Below, in pieces: positions 1 to 5,702 of a stretch of 11,799 nt of DNA. A program made the position numbers and the translations under genes. The notes under the pieces were generated by a model that did not search any database, was not told the origin of the DNA, and was given only the letters and a program-made list of their open reading frames with translations. Every line of letters starts with the position of its first letter. Position 1 is the stretch's first letter. This DNA comes from Burkholderiales bacterium. GTDB taxonomy: Bacteria > Pseudomonadota > Gammaproteobacteria > Burkholderiales > Burkholderiaceae_C. Location of the stretch: NCBI GenBank assembly GCA_028869035.1, contig JAGWTL010000064.1, forward strand, positions 1 to 11,799, given 5' to 3'.

Positions 1-645
1 GCCAAGCTCGTCATGCTGGACCACCACAAGAGCGCGGCCGAGAAGCTCACGGGTTTTGCCTGCCGCTGCGGTGTGGTGCATTTCGACATGAGCAAGTCCG
101 GCGCACGCCTGGCCTGGGAGTTCTTCCAGTCGGATCGTGCGCTGCCCGCCCTGGTGCGCTACATCGAAGACCGCGACATCTGGGCCTGGAAGTACCCCGA
201 GAGCGCAGGTTTCCTGGCCGCGCTGGACATGGAGGCCATGGACTTCGAGCGCTGGGCGCAGATCGCCTCCTGGTCCGAGGAGGAACTGGCGACCTTCATG
301 CTGCGCGGCCAGGCCATGGACGAGAAATTCAGCAAGCTGTGCGAAGACATTGCCGCTGGTGCCGAGCCGGTGGTCTTCAACGGTCAGGCCGGGTTGATGG
401 TCAACGCACCGGGCATGTTCCATAGCTTGGTCGGTGAAATGCTCTCGAAGAAGAGCGGCACCTATGCGCTGATGTGGAGCGCCAGCAAGGGCGGGCTCAT
501 CAAGGTCGGCCTGCGTTCGCAGCGCAGCTTCGACTGCATTCCCCTGGCCGAGAGCATGGGCGGCGGTGGCCACGCCCAGGCCTGCGGTTTCCGCATGGGG
601 GCCGAGCGCCTGCCCGAGTTGCTGCGCGGCACCCTGCAGGCCTGA
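1..645 (+). CDS. DHH/DHHA1-family phosphoesterase (5' truncated by window edge)
   Basis: This is the C-terminal part of a DHH-superfamily phosphohydrolase, a family of metal-dependent enzymes that cleave phosphodiester bonds in short oligonucleotides, cyclic dinucleotides or related substrates. The frame is open from the first base, so the true start lies upstream of the window. The visible part begins with AKLVMLDHHKSA, which contains the DHH motif that gives the family its name. It ends with the glycine-rich DHHA1 substrate-binding motif GGGGHAQACGFRMG about 25 residues before the stop. KVGLRS just before that motif is also typical of DHHA1. About 214 residues are seen; the missing N-terminal part should carry the first metal-binding aspartates. 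No signal peptide can be judged. The family call is firm, but the substrate (nanoRNA, pAp or cyclic dinucleotide) cannot be told from this fragment. Confidence 0.88.
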   Translation, partial: AKLVMLDHHKSAAEKLTGFACRCGVVHFDMSKSGARLAWEFFQSDRALPALVRYIEDRDIWAWKYPESAGFLAALDMEAMDFERWAQIASWSEEELATFMLRGQAMDEKFSKLCEDIAAGAEPVVFNGQAGLMVNAPGMFHSLVGEMLSKKSGTYALMWSASKGGLIKVGLRSQRSFDCIPLAESMGGGGHAQACGFRMGAERLPELLRGTLQA

Positions 646-660
646 GCGTCTTTTCCGGCC

Positions 661-687
661 TCAAGTTGCCGGCTTGCCTGCCGATAA
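661..687 (+). promoter_or_regulatory. Flagellar sigma-28 (FliA) promoter
   Basis: A -35 element TCAAGTTG (661-668) is followed by exactly 11 bases and then a -10 element GCCGATAA (680-687). The sigma-28 consensus is TAAAGTTT, an 11-base spacer, then GCCGATAA, so the match is 6 of 8 at -35 and 8 of 8 at -10 with the ideal spacer. Transcription should begin near 694, about 20 bases before the ATG at 713 of the small YjfB-like gene. The functional reading is inference, but the match and its position before a putative motility gene support each other. Confidence 0.75.
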
Positions 688-712
688 AGGGTTGAATCAT
701 CCGATATCGAAC

Positions 713-919
713 ATGGACGGCATCAGCAAGCAGATCATCGCCATCGCCAGCCAGATGCCCTCGGCGCGGCTGGCGCAGAGCGTGCAGATCTACGTGCTGC
801 ACCAGGCCATGGACATGCAGCAGGCCAGCGTGCAGACCCTGCTGCAACCCACCGCCATCGGCAACCAGCCCCTGGCCACCTCGGGCAGCCTGGGCACCCG
901 CTTCAATGCCCTGGCTTGA
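713..919 (+). CDS. YjfB-like putative motility protein (68 aa)
   Basis: A small acidic-to-neutral protein with no signal peptide, membrane segment or cysteine. It resembles the YjfB family of putative motility proteins (about 60 residues): an N-terminal stretch rich in Ala, Gln and Met, a helix around QSVQIYVLHQAMDMQQASVQ, then LLQP and a short polar tail. The ATG at 713 is chosen because it fits the family length and lies just after a sigma-28 promoter. The frame stays open further upstream, but an earlier start would overlap the DHH gene and give residues unlike the family. There is no strong Shine-Dalgarno sequence; the nearest purine run, AAGGG, is more than 20 bases upstream. It converges on the ferredoxin gene 20 bp away. 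The biochemical role of the family is unknown. The link to flagellar regulation comes from the family description plus the promoter. Confidence 0.72.
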   Translation: MDGISKQIIAIASQMPSARLAQSVQIYVLHQAMDMQQASVQTLLQPTAIGNQPLATSGSLGTRFNALA

Positions 920-920
920 A

Positions 921-936
921 GCCGGCTCAGCCCGGC
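921..936. terminator. Hairpin between convergent genes
   Basis: GCCGG (921-925) and CCGGC (932-936) form a 5-bp GC stem with a 6-base loop in the 20-bp gap between the stop codons of the convergent YjfB-like and ferredoxin genes. On the plus strand it is followed by GTTT, on the minus strand by TTC, so the U-tract is poor. Position favours a bidirectional terminator, but the short stem keeps this tentative. Confidence 0.35.
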
Positions 937-939
937 GTT

Positions 940-1233
940 TCAGTAGCCCTCTTTGAGCGTCACATCCGAACAGGGGTGGGCCACGCAGGGCAGGACATAA
1001 CCCTCTTCCTTCTCCTCGGGCGCCAGACCCGGCCACTCGATTTCGTAGCGCACCGTGCCGCTCACCAACTGGGTCATGCAGGTGCGGCAGGTGCCGTTGC
1101 GGCAGGAGCTGGGCCAGTCGATCCCGCCCTGCTCCATGGAGATCAGCAGGGGCCGGTCGGTCCAGGCGTCGAACTGCCGGTCGAAAGGCCCGGTGCGGCC
1201 GATGTAGAAGGGCGGGGTGTCGTTCGGATTCAT
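940..1233 (-). CDS. Plant-type 2Fe-2S ferredoxin
   Basis: A small soluble electron-transfer protein of about 97 residues. The cluster ligands are clear: Cys44, Cys49 and Cys52 in SSCRNGTCRTC (C-x4-C-x2-C), and Cys83 in VLPCVAHPC 30 residues later, the usual plant-type spacing. A further cysteine, Cys88, sits just behind the fourth ligand. There is no fused reductase or oxygenase domain, so it must hand electrons to a separate partner. The ATG at 1233 is preferred: the frame extends to ATG 1257 and ATG 1281, but that extra stretch uses codons such as AGA, AAT and ACA that are rare here and looks non-coding. ATG 1281 does have a better AAGG ribosome site, so the longer 113-residue form is possible. 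The gene lies 76 bp downstream of the LysR gene on the same strand. No oxygenase is in the window, so its redox partner is unknown. Confidence 0.85.
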   Translation of the reverse strand: MNPNDTPPFYIGRTGPFDRQFDAWTDRPLLISMEQGGIDWPSSCRNGTCRTCMTQLVSGTVRYEIEWPGLAPEEKEEGYVLPCVAHPCSDVTLKEGY

Positions 1234-1309
1234 GGTGTGTCTGGAATCTGTCTTCATTCTATTGATGTTTTCTTCAGGCATGACACCTTGCCGGCTGAGC
1301 GCTGCCGCC
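1234..1309 (-). promoter_or_regulatory. AT-richer gap upstream of ferredoxin, possible promoter
   Basis: This 76-bp gap between the LysR stop and the ferredoxin start is richer in A and T than its surroundings. On the minus strand it holds a -10-like TAGAAT (plus-strand 1256-1261, 5 of 6 to the sigma-70 consensus), which would start transcription about 16 bases before the ATG at 1233. No convincing -35 element is present, so the ferredoxin may equally be read through from the LysR gene. Confidence 0.25.
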
Positions 1310-2203
1310 TCAGGTCGCGGTGTCGAAATGCTCGGTCACCAGTTCGCGCAAGGCCTTGCTGACAAAACGGCTCAGCCGCGTGGCCGGCCTCGCGGTGGGC
1401 ACGGCCAGCACCAGCAGGTTGCGCATGGCCGGGGTGTGGATGGCCGCCACGTTCAGCTTTTGCGGGTAGGTCCAGGCCCGGATGGCGCCTTGCGGCAGCA
1501 CGGTGTCGCCCACGCCGCGCGCCACCAGCGAGAGCACGGTCTGAACGGAATCGACCTCGGCCACCAGCTGCAGCGGCAGGCCGCGCGGCCGGGTGTGCTG
1601 CTCCAGCAGCTGGCGCAGGGCATTGGGTCCGCTGGGCATGACCAGGGGGCGCTGGACCACATCGGCCAGACGCATGCGCTTGGGCAGGGGCTGCACGCTG
1701 ATCAGCACCAGGGGTTCGCGCAACAGGGTCTCCTGCTGGAATTGCGGCGAGGGCGGGGGATCGAACATCAGGGCCACATCGATGCGGCCCGCCACCAGCC
1801 ATTCGCGCAGGCGGATGCTCAGCCCTTCCGCCACGGTCATGGTGGCCTCGGGGAACTGGGCGTGGAAGCGTTCGATCAGGTCGGCTGTCAGCACGTGCGC
1901 CAGGCGCGGTGGCAGGCCCACGGTCAGGCGGCCGCGCGGGCTGGCCTGGCGCTCGCGCATGTCCACGCTGGCGCGCTCGGCCAGGTCGAAGATGCCGCGC
2001 GCATGCGCCAGCAGGGCCGTGCCCGATTCCGTCGCCTGCGCGCCGCGGCCGGTGCGCTCGAACAGGCGTTGCCCCAGCTCCTCCTCCAGCAGCAGCACCT
2101 GGCGGCTCAGCGCGGGCTGCGACATGTGCAGGGCGGCGGCGGCGCGGCTGAAGCTGCCGGCCTCTGCCACGGCCACGAAATACTGCAGGCGGGTGAGATC
2201 CAT
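1310..2203 (-). CDS. LysR-family transcriptional regulator
   Basis: A DNA-binding regulator of 297 residues, the normal LysR length. The N-terminal winged helix-turn-helix spans about residues 1-60: MDLTRLQYFVAVAE, then GSFSRAAAALHMSQPALSRQ (recognition helix) and LEEELGQRLFER, all classic. The rest is the two-lobed periplasmic-binding-protein-like effector domain, which usually binds a small catabolite. The ATG at 2203 is chosen because LysR proteins normally begin a few residues before this helix. ATG 2212 is an alternative, and a start at 2281 would run into the divergent hydrolase gene. It is transcribed away from the LigI-like/SDR/Bug operon across a 76-bp gap, the standard arrangement for a LysR protein that controls the neighbouring catabolic operon and itself. 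The inducer is unknown, probably a substrate or intermediate of that operon. Confidence 0.93.
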   Translation of the reverse strand: MDLTRLQYFVAVAEAGSFSRAAAALHMSQPALSRQVLLLEEELGQRLFERTGRGAQATESGTALLAHARGIFDLAERASVDMRERQASPRGRLTVGLPPRLAHVLTADLIERFHAQFPEATMTVAEGLSIRLREWLVAGRIDVALMFDPPPSPQFQQETLLREPLVLISVQPLPKRMRLADVVQRPLVMPSGPNALRQLLEQHTRPRGLPLQLVAEVDSVQTVLSLVARGVGDTVLPQGAIRAWTYPQKLNVAAIHTPAMRNLLVLAVPTARPATRLSRFVSKALRELVTEHFDTAT

Positions 2204-2279
2204 GGCATGCATTTTACGGATAGCTGGTATTGATGAATAGTTGAACTGAAAGCGACCCTGCCGCACCACAATCAGCGAC
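2204..2279. promoter_or_regulatory. Divergent promoter/operator region of LysR and catabolic operon
   Basis: This 76-bp AT-richer gap separates the divergent start codons of the LysR and LigI-like genes and should carry both promoters and the LysR binding site. Two short palindromes are visible: TATTGATGAATA (2228-2239, arms TATT and AATA) and AGTTGAACT (2239-2247, arms AGTT and AACT). Neither is a convincing T-N11-A LysR box. No clear sigma-70 pair and no Shine-Dalgarno sequence before the ATG at 2280 could be made out, so the regulatory role rests mainly on position. Confidence 0.4.
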
Positions 2280-3167
2280 ATGCCCGATCTCCAGACGCCC
2301 GTCCAGACCTACCAGACCCGGCCCACCCGTCCCACGCTGCAACTGCCCCCTGGTGCCTGTGATGCCCATGTGCACGTGCTCGGCCCGGTCGCACGTTTTC
2401 CCTATGCACCGGGCCGCAACTTCACGCCGGTGGATGCGCCCAAGGAAACACTGTTCGCCCTGCACCGCGAGCTCGGCATCAGCCGCTGCGTGATCGTCCA
2501 GTCGGCCGTGCACGGTTTTGACAACCGCGTGGTCGAAGACGCGATCCAGGCCGGGCAGGGGTCTTACCTGGGCGTGGCCCTGGTGCCCGCCAACGTGGCC
2601 GATGCTGAACTGAAGCGCCTGGCCGCTGCCGGTTTTCGCGGCGTGCGTTTCAACTTCATGAAACACCTCACGGGCGCGAGCAGTGTGGACGAGGTCGTGT
2701 CACTCACCCCTCGCCTCAAGGCCGCCGGCCTGCACCTGCAGGTGCATTTCGAGAGCAGTCTGGTGCATGGCCTGGGGCCGGTGCTGGCGCGCAGCGCCGT
2801 GCCCGTGGTGATCGACCACATGGGCCGGGTCGACGCCACGCTCGGGGCGGACCATGCAGACTTCGCGGCCCTGCATGCGCTGCTGGCCAATCCGCTCTTC
2901 CACGTCAAGCTCAGCGGCAGCGACCGCATCGATTCGAATCCCACCGCAGCACCGGTCTATGCGCGGGGCGTGGCCCTGGCCCGCATCCTGCTGGAGAGTT
3001 ACCCCGAGCGCTGCCTCTGGGGCACGGACTGGCCGCATCCCAACCACACGCACGTGCCCGACGACGGCGCTCTGGTGGACGCGCTCACGCGCATCGCACC
3101 CGAAACCACGCAGCGCGAGTTATTGCTCGTGCGCAACCCGCAGAACTTCTACCGCTTCGGGCACTGA
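2280..3167 (+). CDS. LigI-like amidohydrolase (2-pyrone-4,6-dicarboxylate lactonase family)
   Basis: A cytoplasmic TIM-barrel hydrolase of 295 residues in the amidohydrolase-2 family, closest by eye to 2-pyrone-4,6-dicarboxylate lactonase (LigI) and 4-sulfomuconolactone hydrolase, which open lactone rings in aromatic-acid catabolism. Features in order: PPGACDAHVHVLGP (residues 23-36, with the Asp-x-His-x-His of strand 1 at 28-32), FPYAPGRNFTPVDAPK (40-55), GVRFNF (121-126), IDHMGR with His180, KLSGSDR (210-216), WGTDWPH with Asp250 (247-253) and a terminal NPQNFYRF. His30, His32, His180 and Asp250 sit almost exactly where LigI has its catalytic residues. There is no signal peptide and no strong ribosome binding site. 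It is first in the operon, divergent from the LysR gene and 4 bp before the dehydrogenase. Lactone hydrolysis is likely; the natural substrate is not established. Confidence 0.85.
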   Translation: MPDLQTPVQTYQTRPTRPTLQLPPGACDAHVHVLGPVARFPYAPGRNFTPVDAPKETLFALHRELGISRCVIVQSAVHGFDNRVVEDAIQAGQGSYLGVALVPANVADAELKRLAAAGFRGVRFNFMKHLTGASSVDEVVSLTPRLKAAGLHLQVHFESSLVHGLGPVLARSAVPVVIDHMGRVDATLGADHADFAALHALLANPLFHVKLSGSDRIDSNPTAAPVYARGVALARILLESYPERCLWGTDWPHPNHTHVPDDGALVDALTRIAPETTQRELLLVRNPQNFYRFGH

Positions 3168-3171
3168 ATCC

Positions 3172-3993
3172 ATGAGCAAGACTTCCACCTCCCCCAGCGG
3201 CCGCCTGGCCGGCAAGGTTGTTTTCGTCACCGGCGCCGGCTCGGTCGGCCCCGGCTGGGGCAATGGCCGGGCCATCGCCGTGCGCTTCGCCGAAGAGGGC
3301 GCCTGCGTCTTCGGCCTGGACCGCGACCTCGATCGCATGGCCGAGACCGAACGCCTGGTCAGCGCTGCCGGCGGGCGCTTCATCGGCGCCAGTTGCGACG
3401 TCACGCGCGGCGAGGCCATCGCCGATGCCGTGGCCCGTTGCATGAGCGAGTTCGGCCGCATCGACGTGCTGGTCAACAACGTGGGCGGCTCGGCCAAGGG
3501 CGGTCCCGTGGAAATGAGCGAGGAGGTCTGGGACGCGCAGATCGACCACAACCTCAAGAGCGTGTTCCTGACGTGCAAGCACGTCATCCCGCACATGCTG
3601 GAACAGGGCAGCGGCGCCATCGTCAACATCTCATCCACCTCGGGCCTGCGCTGGACCGGCGCCGCGCAGATCGCCTACGCGGCCACCAAGGCCGGCGTGA
3701 TCCAGTTCTCGCGCGTGCTGGCCGTGCAGTACGCCAAGCAGGGCATACGCGTGAACACCGTGGTGCCCGGGCAGTTGCACACGCCCATGGTCGAGGTGCG
3801 GCTGGCCGGCCAGCGCACCGGCGGTGACGTCGAGGCCCTGCTCCAGCAGCGCCAGTCGCGCATCCCGCTGCCCTTCATGGGCGACGGGCGCGACACGGCC
3901 AACGCCGCGCTGTTCCTGGCCTGTGATGAATCGCGTTTTGTCACCGGCACCGAGATCGTGGTCGACGGCGGCATGTCCGTGCGTTGCGACTGA
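3172..3993 (+). CDS. Short-chain dehydrogenase/reductase (SDR)
   Basis: A 273-residue classical SDR oxidoreductase that interconverts an alcohol and a ketone with NAD(H) or NADP(H). The Rossmann cofactor motif is TGAGSVGPGWGNGRA (residues 20-34), longer than the standard TGxxxGxG because of an inserted GPGW stretch. Next come LDRD (49-52), which favours NAD through an acidic residue after strand 2; CDV (75-77); NNVGG (102-106) in place of NNAG; the catalytic serine in NISSTSG (152-158); and YAATK with Tyr169 and Lys173. The C-terminus VTGTEIVVDGGMSV is typical. The ATG at 3172 lies 4 bp after the hydrolase stop, implying translational coupling; the frame upstream only overlaps the hydrolase gene. 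It probably oxidises a hydroxylated intermediate before or after the lactonase step, but the substrate is not determinable. Confidence 0.92.
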   Translation: MSKTSTSPSGRLAGKVVFVTGAGSVGPGWGNGRAIAVRFAEEGACVFGLDRDLDRMAETERLVSAAGGRFIGASCDVTRGEAIADAVARCMSEFGRIDVLVNNVGGSAKGGPVEMSEEVWDAQIDHNLKSVFLTCKHVIPHMLEQGSGAIVNISSTSGLRWTGAAQIAYAATKAGVIQFSRVLAVQYAKQGIRVNTVVPGQLHTPMVEVRLAGQRTGGDVEALLQQRQSRIPLPFMGDGRDTANAALFLACDESRFVTGTEIVVDGGMSVRCD

Positions 3994-4000
3994 AAGATAT

Positions 4001-4110
4001 GAAGCACCCCCTGAGTCGCTTCGCGCCTTCCCCCTGGAGGGGGACGACGCCTTTGGCCTGGCGTAGCCAGTTCCACGGCGTCCGCTGGAACGGCCGGCTG
4101 CGCGGCCTGG
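4001..4110. repeat. Dispersed palindromic intergenic repeat (Comamonadaceae type)
   Basis: A GC-rich non-coding unit starting just after the SDR stop and built of successive inverted repeats: CCCCC-TGGA-GGGGG (4030-4043, extended by a T-A pair), CTGGC-GTA-GCCAG (4058-4070) and TTCCA...TGGAA (4071-4090), followed by a GGCC-rich arm to about 4110. The opening GAAGCACCCCCTGAG and the CCCCC/GGGGG hairpin resemble a short repeat I recall scattered through intergenic regions of Comamonadaceae genomes. It could fold in the transcript and lower or stop read-through between the SDR and Bug genes. Exact ends are uncertain, and copy number cannot be tested in one window. Confidence 0.6.
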
Positions 4111-4171
4111 GATTTCACGCTGCCCGCTGAAATAGAGCTACACAAGCTTGGTATCACTTTTCAAAAAAAAC

Positions 4172-4177
4172 GAGGAG
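4172..4177 (+). promoter_or_regulatory. Strong ribosome binding site of the Bug gene
   Basis: GAGGAG lies 6 bases before the ATG at 4184 and fixes that codon as the start. An upstream in-frame ATG at 4148 has no such site and would spoil the signal peptide. A run of eight A residues (4163-4170) precedes it, in an AT-rich stretch that follows the GC-rich repeat. Confidence 0.8.
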
Positions 4178-4183
4178 ATCCAC

Positions 4184-5167
4184 ATGAAGCTGCACCACCC
4201 CATCCGCCGTGCCTGCACGCTCGGCCTGGCCTGTCTGTCCCTGCTGCTGGCCACGGCTGCACTGGCCCAGCAAGCCAAGATCACCCGCATCATCGTGGCC
4301 TTCCCGCCAGGTGGCCCGGTGGATTTTGTCGCGCGCACCCTGGCCGAGCAGCTGGGCAAGGAGCTGGGTCACCAGGTCATCATCGAGAACAAGGCCGGCG
4401 CCAACGGCGCCATCGCGGCCGAATACGTCGCGCGCTCGGCCCCGGACGGCCAGACCCTGTGGCTGACCAGCGTGGGGGCGGTGGCCATCAACCCCGCGCT
4501 GTACGACAAACTCTCCTATGACCCGCAGCGTGACCTGACGCCCGTGTCCGGGGTGGTCAACAACGTCGAAGTCCTGGTGGTGGGGGCCGGCGCGCCCTAC
4601 AACACCGGCGCCGAATTCGTCGCGGCCAGTCGCCAGAACCCGGGCAAGCCCCTGACCATGGCCTCCTCGGGCACGGGCAGCGTGCCGCACCTGGCCATGG
4701 AACTGCTCAACGACGCCGCCAGGATCAACCTGCAGCACATCCCTTACAAGGGCGCCGCGCCGGCCATCACCGATGTGATCGCCGGCCACGTCAACGGCTT
4801 CTTCGGCGACATTCCCGGCCTCATCTCGCACATCAAGTCGGGCCGCCTCAAGGCCATCGGCCTGGCCGCGACCAGACGCCATCCCTTGCTGCCCGAGGTC
4901 AAGACCTTCGAGGAGATGGGTGTGCCCGGCGTGGACTCCGACAACTGGTACGCCCTGTTCGCCGCCAAGGGCACGCCGGCGGCCGAGATCGACCGCGTCA
5001 ATCAGGCGGTGCGCCGCACCCTGGGCAACGAGGCCGTGAAAGCCAGGCTGCAGGCCTCGGGCGCCGAGGTGGCCGCATCCACGCCGGCCCAGCTCGCGGC
5101 CCTGCTCAAGAACGACACGGCCAAGTGGACCCGTGTGGTCAAGGCCAAGAACATCCAACCCGACTGA
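4184..5167 (+). CDS. Bug/TctC-family periplasmic solute-binding receptor
   Basis: A 327-residue extracytoplasmic receptor of the Bug family, which binds small carboxylates, aromatic acids or amides in the periplasm for tripartite tricarboxylate transporters or for sensing. A Sec signal peptide is clear: basic start MKLHHPIRRA, hydrophobic LACLSLLLATAA, cleavage near ALA-QQ at residue 27. The mature protein shows the family landmarks: IIVAFPPGGPVDFVARTLA (ligand loop), IIENKAGANGAIAAEYVA, GTGSVPHLAMELL, IPYKGAAPAITDVIAGHV and a C-terminal GTPAAEIDRVNQAVRR. The ATG at 4184 is set by GAGGAG. It lies 190 bp after the SDR, separated by the repeat, and 14 bp before the next gene. No TctA or TctB membrane subunits are in the window, so it either uses components encoded elsewhere or is an orphan receptor. 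Its operon position suggests it captures the pathway's substrate. Confidence 0.93.
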   Translation: MKLHHPIRRACTLGLACLSLLLATAALAQQAKITRIIVAFPPGGPVDFVARTLAEQLGKELGHQVIIENKAGANGAIAAEYVARSAPDGQTLWLTSVGAVAINPALYDKLSYDPQRDLTPVSGVVNNVEVLVVGAGAPYNTGAEFVAASRQNPGKPLTMASSGTGSVPHLAMELLNDAARINLQHIPYKGAAPAITDVIAGHVNGFFGDIPGLISHIKSGRLKAIGLAATRRHPLLPEVKTFEEMGVPGVDSDNWYALFAAKGTPAAEIDRVNQAVRRTLGNEAVKARLQASGAEVAASTPAQLAALLKNDTAKWTRVVKAKNIQPD

Positions 5168-5181
5168 GATTTCACAGACCC

Positions 5182-5700
5182 ATGCGCATCAGCCCCGTCA
5201 TCCCCGGCACCCGGCCCGAACTCGCCGCCCAGGAGGCGCAGATCCAGGCCGAGCGCGGCCGCATCTCGCCGCTGTACCAGGTGCTGCTCAACAGCCCGCC
5301 CATCGCCCAGGGCTGGGAGCAGATGCTTTCGGCCGTGCGCAACCGCAACAGCCTGCCCGCGGGCCTGCGCGAGCTCGTCATCCTGCGCGTGGCCGTACTC
5401 AACCGCGCGCCCTACGAATTCGACGCCCATGTGCCGCACGCGCTGAAGGCGGGTGTGGCGCAGGCGCTCATCGACGGGCTGCGCGCCGTGCCGCTTTCGG
5501 CCGGGTTGCCCCTGTCGCCGGCTGAAAGTGTGGCCTTGCGCCTGACCGATGCCATGACACGCGACATCGAGGTGCCCGAGGCGCTGTATGCCGAGGTGCG
5601 CGAACACTTCAATGCCCAGGGCCAGATCGATCTGGTGGCCACGGTGGCGGCCTACAACATGGTGTCGCGTTTCCTGGTGGCGCTGCAGATCGGGCACTGA
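5182..5700 (+). CDS. Carboxymuconolactone decarboxylase-family protein
   Basis: A 172-residue all-helical protein of the carboxymuconolactone decarboxylase/AhpD-like fold. Core motifs are GLRELVILRVA (61-71) and NRAPYEFDAHVPHALKAGV (74-92), the family's Tyr-Glu-x-x-x-His signature with Glu79 and His83. There is no CxxC pair, and no cysteine at all, so it is not an AhpD-type peroxidase. Longer members of this subgroup in proteobacterial catabolic operons are annotated only at family level. It begins 14 bp after the Bug gene and ends 2 bp before the next gene, so all three are probably co-transcribed. The ribosome site is weak. A decarboxylase or lactone-processing role next to a LigI-like hydrolase is plausible but unproven. 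Confidence 0.85.
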   Translation: MRISPVIPGTRPELAAQEAQIQAERGRISPLYQVLLNSPPIAQGWEQMLSAVRNRNSLPAGLRELVILRVAVLNRAPYEFDAHVPHALKAGVAQALIDGLRAVPLSAGLPLSPAESVALRLTDAMTRDIEVPEALYAEVREHFNAQGQIDLVATVAAYNMVSRFLVALQIGH

Positions 5701-5702
5701 AT

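Noticed and set aside
1234..1281. Longer ferredoxin start at 1281 or 1257
   Set aside because: The added codons are AT-rich and rare for this genome, and the added residues precede the expected domain. Kept as an alternative because an AAGG site precedes 1281.
1217..2233. 338-codon open frame on the plus strand opposite the LysR gene
   Set aside because: Antisense shadow of a textbook LysR gene, with a repetitive Gly/His/Gln-rich translation.
2204..2281. Longer LysR start at 2281
   Set aside because: It would add 26 residues before the conserved helix-turn-helix and overlap the start of the divergent hydrolase gene.
4001..4110. Insertion sequence or transposon remnant between the SDR and Bug genes
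   Set aside because: No transposase fragment or flanking target duplication is visible; the block fits a short dispersed palindromic repeat better.
4154..5158. 334-codon open frame on the minus strand opposite the Bug gene
   Set aside because: Same antisense effect of high-GC codon use; composition is Gly/Arg/His-rich and unlike a folded family.
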